From: Actinomycetota bacterium
GTDB lineage: Bacteria > Actinomycetota > Thermoleophilia > Gaiellales > Gaiellaceae
Reading direction: 5' to 3'
NCBI GenBank assembly: GCA_005885565.1
Contig: VAXK01000153.1
Span: 1-16,211 of the forward strand
DNA length: 16,211 nucleotides
The notes beneath the pieces were generated by a model. It was given only the letters and a program-made list of their open reading frames with translations, made no database searches and had not been told where the DNA came from. The translations under genes were made by a program, and so were the position numbers. Below are positions 1 to 7,510 of this stretch, in pieces. Each line of letters opens with the position of its first letter. Positions within the stretch are counted from its first letter, which is position 1.

Positions 1-164
1 CGATTGGCGGTGTAGCCGTTCTCGCGGATGATGCGGCTGACGAGCTCGCGCGTCTCGTCCGAGACGTCGCCTCGCCCGTTGAGAACGCGGGAGACGGTTG
101 CGATCGACACGCCGGCGCGCTCGGCGACCTCGCGGATCGTGACGCGGTGAGCGACCTCGGCCAT
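1..164 (-). CDS. LacI-family transcriptional regulator, N-terminal part (cut by window edge)
   Basis: Only the first 54 codons are in the window. The translation begins MAEVAHRVTIREVAERAGVS, followed by IATVSRVLNGRGDVSDETRE, the classical LacI/GalR helix-turn-helix at about residues 9-28 and the start of helix 3. LacI-family proteins bind a palindromic operator as dimers and release it, or bind it, when a small sugar-like effector occupies the C-terminal periplasmic-binding-protein-like domain, which lies outside the window. The ATG at 164-162 follows a weak GGCGGG purine tract. The gene is divergent from the sugar-transport operon and a perfect 14-bp palindrome lies 20 bp before its start, so self-repression plus control of the transporter is the natural inference. 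The effector cannot be read from this fragment. Confidence 0.93.
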   Translation of the reverse strand, partial: MAEVAHRVTIREVAERAGVSIATVSRVLNGRGDVSDETRELVSRIIRENGYTAN

Positions 165-183
165 CCCGCCATTGAAGCACGTT

Positions 184-197
184 CCGGAACGTTCCGG
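184..197. promoter_or_regulatory. LacI-type operator palindrome 1 (proximal to the lacI gene)
   Basis: CCGGAACGTTCCGG is a perfect 14-bp palindrome centred on a CG step, the usual geometry of LacI/GalR operators. It also overlaps a second perfect palindrome, GTTCCGGAAC at 181-190, so two symmetric elements are interleaved. It lies 20 bp upstream of the divergent lacI start and about 118 bp upstream of the binding-protein gene. Binding by the adjacent LacI protein is inferred from position and symmetry. Confidence 0.7.
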
Positions 198-231
198 GAA
201 ATCTTCGTGAAACTCATGACTGGCGAGGGAC

Positions 232-258
232 TTGACTCGCATGATCAGGCTGTGTAAC
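232..258 (+). promoter_or_regulatory. Possible sigma-70-type promoter for the transport operon
   Basis: TTGACT at 232-237 is one base from the -35 consensus. TGTAAC at 253-258 is a mediocre -10 with a short 15-bp spacer. Operator palindrome 2 follows immediately, so a repressor bound there would cover the likely transcription start. The -35 match is good, but the -10 and the spacing are weak, so this is tentative. Confidence 0.35.
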
Positions 259-262
259 TGTT

Positions 263-278
263 CCGGAAACGTTTTCGG
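263..278. promoter_or_regulatory. LacI-type operator palindrome 2 (proximal to the transport operon)
   Basis: CCGGAAACGTTTTCGG matches its reverse complement at 14 of 16 positions and has the AAACGTTT core typical of LacI/GalR/CcpA-like operators. Its centre is 80 bp from that of operator 1, and it lies just downstream of the putative -10. It repeats the GTTCCGGAA word (260-268) also found at 181-189. A weaker GAAC-A-GTTC symmetry follows at 290-298. Confidence 0.7.
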
Positions 279-314
279 CCACCAGATCGGAACAGTTCGA
301 GAAAGGACAAGCCG

Positions 315-2075
315 ATGCGACGCTTCCTCTCCGCCCGCCGGCTCCTCGCCGTCGCCGCAGCCGGGTGCTCCGTGCCCGCGCTGCTCGTCGCCGGCGCCGC
401 CCCCGCGGCCGTCTACGCGGGCGGCGCCCCCGCCGCCTCCACGGGCGGCTCCGCGGCGTCAGCCCATCGCTGCCTCGTCATGACGGGCTCGGGCGACCCG
501 GCCTTCACCCGGAACTTCAACCCCTACACCGCGACGGGCCTGCCGAGCGGCTCGTTCGTGCAGGGCGCCTTCTACGAGCCGCTGATCGTCACCGCCGAAG
601 GCGGCTTGAAGCCGGTGCCGTGGCTCGCCCGGAGCTGGGCCTGGAGCCACGGGAACAAGACGCTCACCCTGAACATCGTCAGGGGCGCGAAGTGGTCGGA
701 CGGCAAGGCGCTGACGGCCTCGGACGTCGTCTACAGCCTCACCGCCGGCCGCCAGGACAAGATCATGGACCGCGTCGGCCTCACGGGCGCCGCCAACAAC
801 ATCGCCTCGGTCAGGGCGAAGGGCGCCGCCAAGGTCGTGATCAGCCTGAAGACGCCCGACTCGCAGTTCATCTCCTCGACGCTGAACCGCCAGTTCGTCG
901 TCCCGCGCCACGTTTGGTCGAAGGTGAAGGACCCGTCGAACTACACCAACTCGCGGCCCGTCGGCTCCGGCCCGTTCGACCGGATCACGCGGTTCACGAC
1001 GCAGGACTACGTCTTCGGCAAGAACCTGCACTACTGGCGCAAGGGGCAGCCGAGGATCGCATGCCTCGAGTACGTGCAGGCGGCGTCGAACGACGCGGCG
1101 CTCGCGCTGATCCAGAGCGGCCAGGTCGACTGGACGCACAACTTCGTCCCGAACGTCGACAAGGCGTACGTCTCGAAGGACCGCAAGCACTTCCACGCCT
1201 TCTACGCGACGACCGCCTACCCGATCTCGCTCGTCCTCGACACGACGCACTACCCGTATAGCCTGGCCGCGTTCCGGAAGGCGCTCAGCCTGGCGATCGA
1301 CCGCAAGACGGTGTCGAAGCTGGGCGAGTACGGCTACGCGCCGCCGACCGACGCAATCGGCCTGAACGGCCTCTTCCCGAGCTGGGTGAGCAACGCGGCC
1401 GTGAGGAAGCAGGCGCAGCAGATGTCGGCCTTCAACCCCTCGGCGGCGAAGAAGCTGCTGACCGGCGCCGGCTTCTCGTACAAGGGCGGCAAGCTGGTCG
1501 ACCCCAAGGGTGACGCCGTCAAGCTCGACATCCACGTGATCTCGGGCTGGTCGGACTGGGTCGCGTCGAACCAGATCATCACGAAGAACCTGCGCGCGAT
1601 CGGGATCAGCTCGAACGTCGCGCTCGAGCCCGACTGGGGCGCCTGGTGGCCGAACGCGAGCGCCGGGAAGTTCCCGACGCTGTTGTGGCAGGGAGGCTCG
1701 CAGGGCTCGCCGTACGGGTACTTCTACGCGAACCTGTCGAAGAACGCGTACATCCCGGCGGGTGAGGACGCCTCGCCGACCGGGAACTGGGAGCACTTCG
1801 CCGACGCCGGCGCCACCAAGCTGCTCGACAGGTGGAAGGTGACGCTCGACACCGCGAAGCAGAAGACGATCGCGACGCAGCTCGAGCGGATCTTCCTCCA
1901 GCAGCTGCCGATCGTGCCGCTCTTCATCGGCCCCCGCTGGTCGACCTACAGCACGCGGTACTTCCACTGCTTCAACTCGCCGAAGAACTTCTACGGCGAC
2001 CCGATCTTCACGACGTTCCCCGACAACGCCCTCTCCTTCACCCGGATCTGCCCCGGAGGCAAGGCGGGTCCGTGA
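315..2075 (+). CDS. Family-5 ABC transporter solute-binding protein (peptide/oligosaccharide type)
   Basis: Extracytoplasmic binding protein that delivers its ligand to the permease pair encoded downstream. The N-terminus (RR at 8-9 followed by a long hydrophobic Ala/Leu/Val stretch to about residue 35) is a Sec-type signal. Cys18 within AAAGC could be a lipobox cysteine, although the -3 residue is atypical, so lipoprotein or cleaved/anchored forms are both possible. The SBP_bac_5 fold is recognisable from KWSDGKALTASDVVYSL (about 126-142) and the FRKALSLAIDR segment (about 319-329). At 586 aa the length is normal for DppA/OppA-like proteins. The ATG is preceded by GAAAGGA. Members of this family bind peptides, nickel or cello-oligosaccharides. 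The adjacent GH1 glucosidase and LacI regulator favour a beta-glucoside ligand here, which is an inference and not visible in the binding site. Confidence 0.93.
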   Translation: MRRFLSARRLLAVAAAGCSVPALLVAGAAPAAVYAGGAPAASTGGSAASAHRCLVMTGSGDPAFTRNFNPYTATGLPSGSFVQGAFYEPLIVTAEGGLKPVPWLARSWAWSHGNKTLTLNIVRGAKWSDGKALTASDVVYSLTAGRQDKIMDRVGLTGAANNIASVRAKGAAKVVISLKTPDSQFISSTLNRQFVVPRHVWSKVKDPSNYTNSRPVGSGPFDRITRFTTQDYVFGKNLHYWRKGQPRIACLEYVQAASNDAALALIQSGQVDWTHNFVPNVDKAYVSKDRKHFHAFYATTAYPISLVLDTTHYPYSLAAFRKALSLAIDRKTVSKLGEYGYAPPTDAIGLNGLFPSWVSNAAVRKQAQQMSAFNPSAAKKLLTGAGFSYKGGKLVDPKGDAVKLDIHVISGWSDWVASNQIITKNLRAIGISSNVALEPDWGAWWPNASAGKFPTLLWQGGSQGSPYGYFYANLSKNAYIPAGEDASPTGNWEHFADAGATKLLDRWKVTLDTAKQKTIATQLERIFLQQLPIVPLFIGPRWSTYSTRYFHCFNSPKNFYGDPIFTTFPDNALSFTRICPGGKAGP

Positions 2076-2096
2076 CCCGCAGGTAGAGACGTCCAG

Positions 2097-2129
2097 CCGG
2101 CGGGCGGTTTCCCCTCACCCGCCCGCCGG
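2097..2129 (+). terminator. Strong hairpin between binding-protein and permease genes (attenuator or mRNA-stabilising)
   Basis: CCGGCGGGCGG at 2097-2107 and CCGCCCGCCGG at 2119-2129 are perfect inverted complements. They form an 11-bp all-G/C stem around an 11-nt loop. No U-tract follows, so it is not a canonical intrinsic terminator. In many ABC operons a hairpin in this position protects or partly terminates the binding-protein mRNA so that this protein exceeds its permease. That function is inferred. Confidence 0.65.
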
Positions 2130-2150
2130 TCTACCCTCGGAGAACCGCAC

Positions 2151-3137
2151 ATGCGCTGGTTTGCCCGTCGGCTCGCCTTCTACGTCTTCGCGATCTGGGT
2201 CGCGCTGACGATCAACTTCCTGCTCCCGCGGCTCATGCCGGGGAGCCCGCTCGGCGGCCTGCTCCAGCACCTGACCCCGTCGCAGCTCTCGGCCAACCCG
2301 GGGATCGTCCAGACCTACGAGGCGCTCCTCGGCGGCGGCCACCACTCGATCTGGCAGGACTACGTGACCTACCTGCACCGGATCGCGCACTTCGACTTCG
2401 GCATCTCGACGTCGAACTACCCGACGCCCGTGTCGGAGGTCGTCGGCCGGACGCTGCCGTACTCGATGTTCCTCGTCGGCGTCGCCTTCCTGCTCGCGTT
2501 CCTCGTCGGCACGGGGATCGGGATGGTCGCGGCCTGGCGCCGCGGCGGCGCGGTGGACAGCGTGTTCGTGCCGGTGTTCATGGTGCTGAGCGCCTTCCCC
2601 GCCTTCTTCACCGCGCTGCTCGGGCTCTACCTCTTCGGCCTGAAGCTGCACTGGTTCCCGATCCAGCACGCCTACGACAACGGCGTCATCCCCGGCTTCA
2701 ACTGGGCGTTCCTGTCGAGCGCGCTCCGCCACTCGGAGCTCCCGATCCTCGTCGTCGTCTGCGCCTACGCGGGCGGCTGGGTGCTGAACATGCGCACCGT
2801 GATGATCACGACGATCGGCGAGGACTACGTGACGATGGCGCACGCGAAGGGGCTGCGCGACCGCCGCGTGATGACGCGCTACGCCGGCCGGAACGCGATC
2901 CTCCCGCCGCTCAACGGCTTCGCCGCGCTCTTCGCGAGCGCGGTCGGAGGCCTCGTCTTCGTCGAGTTCATCTTCAGCTACCCCGGCGCCGGCTACACGC
3001 TCCAGCAGGCGGTGCTCGGGAACGACTACGCGCTCGCCCAGGCGATCCTCGTCGTCCTCTCCGTCTGCGTGATCCTCGCGAACCTGATCATGGACGTCCT
3101 CAACCTCGTCCTCGACCCGCGCCTGCGGACCGGCTGA
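2151..3137 (+). CDS. ABC transporter permease, DppB/OppB-like
   Basis: First transmembrane subunit of the importer. Six hydrophobic segments are visible at about residues 8-27, 104-128, 137-166, 197-215, 253-275 and 296-319. The cytoplasmic EAA coupling loop reads EDYVTMAHAKGLRDRRV (about 224-240) and contacts the ATPase. The C-terminus LDPRLRTG is the typical family ending. Its 328 aa is normal length. An early extracytoplasmic loop (about 30-100) is also family-typical. The ATG follows a GGAG tract after the hairpin region. Its TGA shares one base with the next gene's ATG, so translation of the two permeases is coupled. Confidence 0.95.
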   Translation: MRWFARRLAFYVFAIWVALTINFLLPRLMPGSPLGGLLQHLTPSQLSANPGIVQTYEALLGGGHHSIWQDYVTYLHRIAHFDFGISTSNYPTPVSEVVGRTLPYSMFLVGVAFLLAFLVGTGIGMVAAWRRGGAVDSVFVPVFMVLSAFPAFFTALLGLYLFGLKLHWFPIQHAYDNGVIPGFNWAFLSSALRHSELPILVVVCAYAGGWVLNMRTVMITTIGEDYVTMAHAKGLRDRRVMTRYAGRNAILPPLNGFAALFASAVGGLVFVEFIFSYPGAGYTLQQAVLGNDYALAQAILVVLSVCVILANLIMDVLNLVLDPRLRTG

Positions 3138-4123
3138 TGTCGCAGCTCGACCCGACCATCGACCTGCCGCTCGCCGCCCCGCCGCGACGCGTCCGCGGCC
3201 GGATCCGCGTCCCCGGCTGGGTCGCGCTCCTCCTCCGCAACCGCAAGTCGCGGGCGGGCCTCTGCATGGTCTTGTTCATGGTGCTCGTCGCCCTGGTCGC
3301 GCCGCTCATCTCGGTCGCCCACCCGAACGACTTCAACCTGCTCGCCGCCCGCCAGGCGCCCTCGTGGCACCACCTCTTCGGGACGACCGACCAGGGCAGC
3401 GACATCTTCTCGCAGGTCGTCCTCGGTGCCCGGCGCTCCCTCCTGCTCGGCGCCGCCGCGGGCATTCTCGCCACGGGCGTCGCGGCCATCCTCGGGATCA
3501 CCGCCGCCTACTCGGGCGGGCTCGTCGACGAGGGCGTGAACTTCCTGACGAACGTCTTCCTCACGATCCCGCCGATCCCGCTCCTCGTCGTCGCCTCCGG
3601 GTACCTGAAGAGCCGCGGGATGGTGACGATGGCCGTCGTCCTCGCGCTCGTCCTCTGGGCGTTCGAGGCCCGGATCCTGCGCGGGCAGGCGCTGTCGCTG
3701 AAGAGCCGCGACTTCATCCTCGCCGCGAAGGCCTCGGGGGAGTCGACGCCGCGCATCGTCTTCGGCGAGCTGATGCCGAACATGATCAGCCGGATCGCCG
3801 CCGCCTTCGTCCTCGTCTTCTACATCGCGCTGCTCACCGACGCGGGGCTCGAGTTCCTCGGGCTCGGCGACATGACGAAGACGAGCTGGGGCGTGACGCT
3901 CTACTGGGCGCAGACGAACTCGACGGTGCTCCAGGGCGAGTGGTGGCCGTTCTTCTTCCCCGGCGCCGCGCTCGCGTTCACCGTCCTCGGGCTCGTGCTC
4001 CTCCTCGCCGGGATCGACGAGGTCTCCAACCCGCGCCTGCGCACCGAGCGGCCGGAGCGCCGGCGGCTGCTCGCGGCGCTCGTCGGCGGCCGCCTCGTGG
4101 CGCGGGCGGAGGCCTCCGCGTGA
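3137..4123 (+). CDS. ABC transporter permease, DppC/OppC-like
   Basis: Second transmembrane subunit. After a cytoplasmic N-terminal tail with a basic patch comes a first membrane span (about 41-60). Then comes HLFGTTDQGSDIFSQVVLGA (79-98), the conserved DppC signature normally reading LGTDxxGRD. The EAA loop is SRDFILAAKASGES (190-203), followed by LGLGDMTKTSWG and the usual ending NPRLR (298-302). The extra roughly 26 residues after NPRLR are Arg/Ala-rich. The ATG overlaps the stop of the upstream permease and the stop overlaps the GTG start of the first ATPase gene, so this is one translationally coupled operon. Confidence 0.95.
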   Translation: MSQLDPTIDLPLAAPPRRVRGRIRVPGWVALLLRNRKSRAGLCMVLFMVLVALVAPLISVAHPNDFNLLAARQAPSWHHLFGTTDQGSDIFSQVVLGARRSLLLGAAAGILATGVAAILGITAAYSGGLVDEGVNFLTNVFLTIPPIPLLVVASGYLKSRGMVTMAVVLALVLWAFEARILRGQALSLKSRDFILAAKASGESTPRIVFGELMPNMISRIAAAFVLVFYIALLTDAGLEFLGLGDMTKTSWGVTLYWAQTNSTVLQGEWWPFFFPGAALAFTVLGLVLLLAGIDEVSNPRLRTERPERRRLLAALVGGRLVARAEASA

Positions 4124-5157
4124 CCGCCCTCGCGGAGGAGCCGGCGGTGCGGCGAACGAGCCGAAAGGCGCTCCTCGAGCTGCGGCAGCTCGCGGTCGAG
4201 TACGGCAGCGGCGCGAGGGGCGTTCGGGCCGTCGACGGCGTCGACCTCGAGATTCGGGAGGGCGAGGTCGTCGGGCTCGCCGGCGAGTCGGGCTGCGGCA
4301 AGACGACCGTCGCGAACGCGGTGCTCCAGATCCTGCGCCCGCCGGCGCGGATCGTCGGCGGCAGCGTCCTCTACCAAGGCGAGGACCTCGTCGGCAAGAA
4401 GCCCGAGGAGCTTCGCCGCTTCCGCTGGCGCAACGTCTCGATGGTCTTCCAGAGCGCGATGAACGCGCTCAACCCGGTGATGCGCGTGGGCGACCAGTTC
4501 GTCGACGCGATGCGAGCGCACGAGCGCATCGACCGGCGCCGCGCGCTTGCGCGGGCGGGGGAGCTGCTCGAGCTCGTCGGGATCGACCGGCGCCGCGTCC
4601 GCGCCTACCCGCACGAGCTCTCGGGCGGGATGCGCCAGCGCGTGATCATCGCCATGGCGCTCTCGCTCAACCCCGACCTCGTCATCCTGGACGAGCCGAC
4701 GACCGCACTCGACGTCGTCGTGCAGCGCGAGATCCTCCAGCAGGTCGAGGCGCTGCGACGCGACTTCGGCTTCGCGGTCCTCTTCATCACGCACGACCTC
4801 TCGCTGCTGCTCGAGTTCGCGGACCGGATCGCGATCATGTACGCGGGCGAGCTCGTCGAGACCGCCCCGGCCGAGCGGCTCGGGACGAATCCGCGGCATC
4901 CCTACACGCAGCGGCTGCTCCAGTCGTTCCCGCCGCTCTCGGGCCCGCTCGAGCGGCTGAGCGGCATCCCGGGCTCGCCGCCCGACCTCAGCGATCCGCC
5001 GAGCGGCTGCCGCTTCCACCCCCGCTGCCCCCACTGCGGGCCGGAGCGGCCGGAGCTCTACGGGCGGCAGACGACCGAGCGGCCGGTGCTGCGCGAGGTC
5101 GAGCCCGGCCACCGCGTCGCCTGCCACCTGGTCGAGGAGGAGGAGGAGGTCGCGTGA
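4120..5157 (+). CDS. ABC transporter ATP-binding protein, DppD/OppD-like
   Basis: First nucleotide-binding subunit. Visible motifs are Walker A GESGCGKTT (55-63), Q-loop Gln111, signature LSGGMRQRV (167-175), Walker B VILDEP (188-193) and H-loop His225. The oligopeptide-transporter C-terminal region has Cys297, Cys303, Cys306 and Cys335. In relatives such cysteines hold an iron-sulfur cluster. Here the second and third are separated by only 2 residues, where about 6 is usual. I chose the GTG at 4120, which overlaps the permease stop by 4 nt and fits the family N-terminus (345 aa). The longer open frame upstream is antisense-like filler inside the permease gene. The C-terminal VEEEEEVA is encoded by a GAG run that also serves the next gene as ribosome-binding site. 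Confidence 0.95.
   Translation: MTALAEEPAVRRTSRKALLELRQLAVEYGSGARGVRAVDGVDLEIREGEVVGLAGESGCGKTTVANAVLQILRPPARIVGGSVLYQGEDLVGKKPEELRRFRWRNVSMVFQSAMNALNPVMRVGDQFVDAMRAHERIDRRRALARAGELLELVGIDRRRVRAYPHELSGGMRQRVIIAMALSLNPDLVILDEPTTALDVVVQREILQQVEALRRDFGFAVLFITHDLSLLLEFADRIAIMYAGELVETAPAERLGTNPRHPYTQRLLQSFPPLSGPLERLSGIPGSPPDLSDPPSGCRFHPRCPHCGPERPELYGRQTTERPVLREVEPGHRVACHLVEEEEEVA
5135..5150 (+). promoter_or_regulatory. GAG-repeat that is both a poly-Glu coding tract and a Shine-Dalgarno site
   Basis: A run of GAG/GAGG units encodes the Glu stretch at the end of the first ATPase. It sits 3-5 nt before the GTG start at 5154, in the right place for ribosome binding. This supports the 5154 start over any later one and suggests tight coupling of the two ATPase subunits. 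Confidence 0.6.
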
Positions 5158-6134
5158 GCGCGCTCGAAGTGCGCGAGCTCTCGAAGCACTTCTCGATCGG
5201 CGGCGCCCTGCGCCGCTCACATGTGCACGCGGTCGAGGACGTCTCCTTCGCGCTTCGCCCGGGGACGATCACGGCGCTCGTCGGCGAGAGCGGGAGCGGC
5301 AAGACCACCGTCGCGCGCCTGCTCGCTCGGCTCTACGACCCGAGCTCGGGCGCCGTTCTCTTTGAAGGAAGCGACGTCTCGCACGTCCGCCGGCGGCGCG
5401 ACGTCCTCCACTACCGCTCGCAGGTGCAGATCATCTTCCAGGACCCGTTCGGCTCGCTCAACCCGGTGAAGACGATCCGCCACCACGTCGAGCGGCCTTT
5501 GCGGATCCACCACATCGTCCCCTCCGCGCAGGTCGAGGAGCGTGCGCACGAGCTGCTCCGCACGGTCGGGCTCGTGCCGCCGGAGGAGATCGCGGCGAAG
5601 TACCCGCACGAGCTCTCCGGCGGCCAGCGGCAGCGGGTGGCGATCGCGCGCGCGCTCGCGGTCGAGCCGAAGATCGTGCTCGCGGACGAGCCGACGAGCA
5701 TGCTCGACGTCTCGATCCGGATCGGGATCCTGAACCTGATGGTGAAGCTGAAGGAGGAGCGCGGGATCGCGTTCCTCTACGTCACGCACGACCTCGCGAG
5801 CGCGCGCTACGTCGCCGACGAGATCCTCGTCATGTACGCGGGCCAGATCGTCGAGCGCGGCCCGGTCGAGCAGGTGCTCGCCGAGCCCCTGCACCCGTAC
5901 ACGCGGCTGCTGCTCGCGGCGGTGCCCGATCCCGCGAAGCGGGATGCCGAGCGGATCGGGACGCGCAAGGGCGTCGCCTCGGCCGCGGTCGATCCTCCGG
6001 AAGGCTGCCGCTTCGTCTCGCGCTGCCCGCTCGCGATCGACGTCTGCTCGCACGTCACCCCGCCGCTCGTCGAGGCGCGGCCGGCACAGGCCGCCCGCTG
6101 CCACGTCACCGCCCCCGCCCCGTCAACCCGCTGA
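5154..6134 (+). CDS. ABC transporter ATP-binding protein, DppF/OppF-like
   Basis: Second nucleotide-binding subunit, forming a heterodimer with the preceding ATPase. Motifs are Walker A GESGSGKTT (44-52), Q-loop IIFQDPFGSLNP (Gln96), signature LSGGQRQRV (154-162), Walker B IVLADEP (174-180) and H-loop His212. The C-terminal region has the regular cysteine pattern Cys285, Cys291, Cys298 and Cys316, unlike its partner. The GTG start overlaps the partner's stop by 4 nt. At 326 aa the length is typical. It completes a five-gene ABC importer (binding protein, two permeases, two ATPases). Confidence 0.95.
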   Translation: MSALEVRELSKHFSIGGALRRSHVHAVEDVSFALRPGTITALVGESGSGKTTVARLLARLYDPSSGAVLFEGSDVSHVRRRRDVLHYRSQVQIIFQDPFGSLNPVKTIRHHVERPLRIHHIVPSAQVEERAHELLRTVGLVPPEEIAAKYPHELSGGQRQRVAIARALAVEPKIVLADEPTSMLDVSIRIGILNLMVKLKEERGIAFLYVTHDLASARYVADEILVMYAGQIVERGPVEQVLAEPLHPYTRLLLAAVPDPAKRDAERIGTRKGVASAAVDPPEGCRFVSRCPLAIDVCSHVTPPLVEARPAQAARCHVTAPAPSTR

Positions 6135-6147
6135 TCGAAAGGACGCG

Positions 6148-7509
6148 ATGCGCACCGACAACGGCTCCTTCCCACCCGACTTCCTCTGGGGCGCGGCCAC
6201 GGCGTCGTACCAGATCGAAGGCGCCGCGCACGAGGACGGACGGGGAGAGAGCGTGTGGGACCGGTTCGCCGCCACCCCCGGGAAGGTGCGGAACGGGGAC
6301 TCGGGCGAGATCGCGTGCGACTTCTACCACCGCTACCGCGACGACGTGGCCCTCATGCGCGAGCTCCGGCTCGACGCCTTCCGCTTCTCGATCGCGTGGC
6401 CGCGCATCCTCCCCGAGGGGCGCGGGCGGGTGAGCCAGGCGGGGCTCGACTTCTACGACCGGCTCGTCGACGAGCTGCTCGCACACGCGATCGAGCCGTT
6501 CGCGACGCTCTTCCACTGGGACACGCCGCAGGCGCTCGAGGACGCGGGCGGCTGGCCGGCGCGCGCGACGGCCGAGGCGTTCGTCGAGTACGCGGAGGCG
6601 GTCGCGTCGCGGCTCGGCGACCGGGTGCGCCACTGGATCACCCACAACGAGCCGTGGGTCTGCGCGTGGATCGGGCACGCGTGGGGACACCATGCGCCCG
6701 GCCGCACGAGCGAGGCCGACGCCGTCGCGGCGGCTCATCACCTGCTCCTCTCGCACGGCTGGGCGGCGGAGGCGATCCGCCGGGCCGCGCCGGGCGCTCG
6801 GGTGGGGATCACACTCAACCTGGCGCACTCGTATCCGGCCACGAAGTCGCCGGAGGACGAGGCGGCGGCGTGGCGGGTCGACGGCGAGGGGAACCGCTGG
6901 TTCCTCGACCCGATCTTCCGCGGCGCCTACCCCGCCGACCTGCTCGAGCGGAACGAGATCGTTGCCGGCTTCGTCCGGGACGGCGACCTCGCCGCGATCG
7001 CGGCGCCGCTCGACTTCCTCGGCGTCAACAACTACTTCCGCTTCGTCGTGAGCGCAGGCGCAGACGGGCCGCAGATGGTGCGCGACCCGGAGGCGGAGCA
7101 GACCGACATGGGCTGGGAGGTCTACCCCGACGGCCTCCACCGCCTGCTCGTGCGCGTCGCGGAGGAGTACGCGCCGCCCGTGATCTACGTGACCGAGAAC
7201 GGCGCCGCCTTCGGCGACGTCAGGACGCACGACGGGCGCGTGCACGACCCGGAACGGACGGCGTACCTCGAGTCGCACATCGGCGCGGTGCTGCGGGCGG
7301 TCGCGGACGGCGCGCCGATCGGCGGCTACTTCGTCTGGAGCCTGCTCGACAACTTCGAGTGGGCGCACGGTTACGCGAAGCGGTTCGGAATCGTCTACGT
7401 CGACTACCCGACGCTCGAGCGCGTGCCGAAGGACAGCTTCTACTGGTACCGCGACTTCATCGCGAGCCGGCGCGGCGCGCCGCGCCCCTCGCCGATCGCG
7501 ACGGCTTGA
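6148..7509 (+). CDS. GH1 family beta-glucosidase
   Basis: Cytoplasmic retaining beta-glycosidase that would hydrolyse imported beta-glucosides or cello-oligosaccharides to glucose. The N-terminal signature FLWGAATASYQIEGA (12-26) is complete. The acid/base is Glu168 in THNEP, the nucleophile is Glu350 in YVTENG, and the sugar-binding WSLLDNFEWAHGY (398-410) is intact. There is no signal peptide. At 453 aa the length is normal for GH1. The ATG at 6148 follows GAAAGGAC at good spacing, 13 nt after the ATPase stop. A longer in-frame extension into the ATPase gene has no family similarity and is rejected. Preference for glucosides over galactosides or fucosides is the likely reading but cannot be fixed from sequence alone. 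Confidence 0.96.
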   Translation: MRTDNGSFPPDFLWGAATASYQIEGAAHEDGRGESVWDRFAATPGKVRNGDSGEIACDFYHRYRDDVALMRELRLDAFRFSIAWPRILPEGRGRVSQAGLDFYDRLVDELLAHAIEPFATLFHWDTPQALEDAGGWPARATAEAFVEYAEAVASRLGDRVRHWITHNEPWVCAWIGHAWGHHAPGRTSEADAVAAAHHLLLSHGWAAEAIRRAAPGARVGITLNLAHSYPATKSPEDEAAAWRVDGEGNRWFLDPIFRGAYPADLLERNEIVAGFVRDGDLAAIAAPLDFLGVNNYFRFVVSAGADGPQMVRDPEAEQTDMGWEVYPDGLHRLLVRVAEEYAPPVIYVTENGAAFGDVRTHDGRVHDPERTAYLESHIGAVLRAVADGAPIGGYFVWSLLDNFEWAHGYAKRFGIVYVDYPTLERVPKDSFYWYRDFIASRRGAPRPSPIATA

Positions 7510-7510
7510 G

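Noticed and set aside
232..483. Short plus-strand open frame across the promoter and start of the binding-protein gene
   Set aside because: Pro/Ser/Arg-rich, covers operators and the signal-peptide region in a different frame; no ribosome-binding site.
459..1967. Long open frame on the minus strand opposite the binding-protein gene (502 codons)
   Set aside because: Arg/Val/Asp-rich composition with no family motifs; mirror-frame artefact of strong G/C third-position bias.
3364..4119. Upstream in-frame extension of the first ATPase
   Set aside because: Lies inside the DppC-like permease and is Arg/Pro-rich without similarity; the GTG at 4120 fits the family start.
3901..5220. Long minus-strand open frame opposite the ATPase gene
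   Set aside because: Same compositional artefact; the plus strand encodes all ABC motifs.
5944..6147. Upstream in-frame extension of the GH1 gene
   Set aside because: Overlaps the DppF-like gene; GH1 similarity starts just after the ATG at 6148, which has a good ribosome-binding site.
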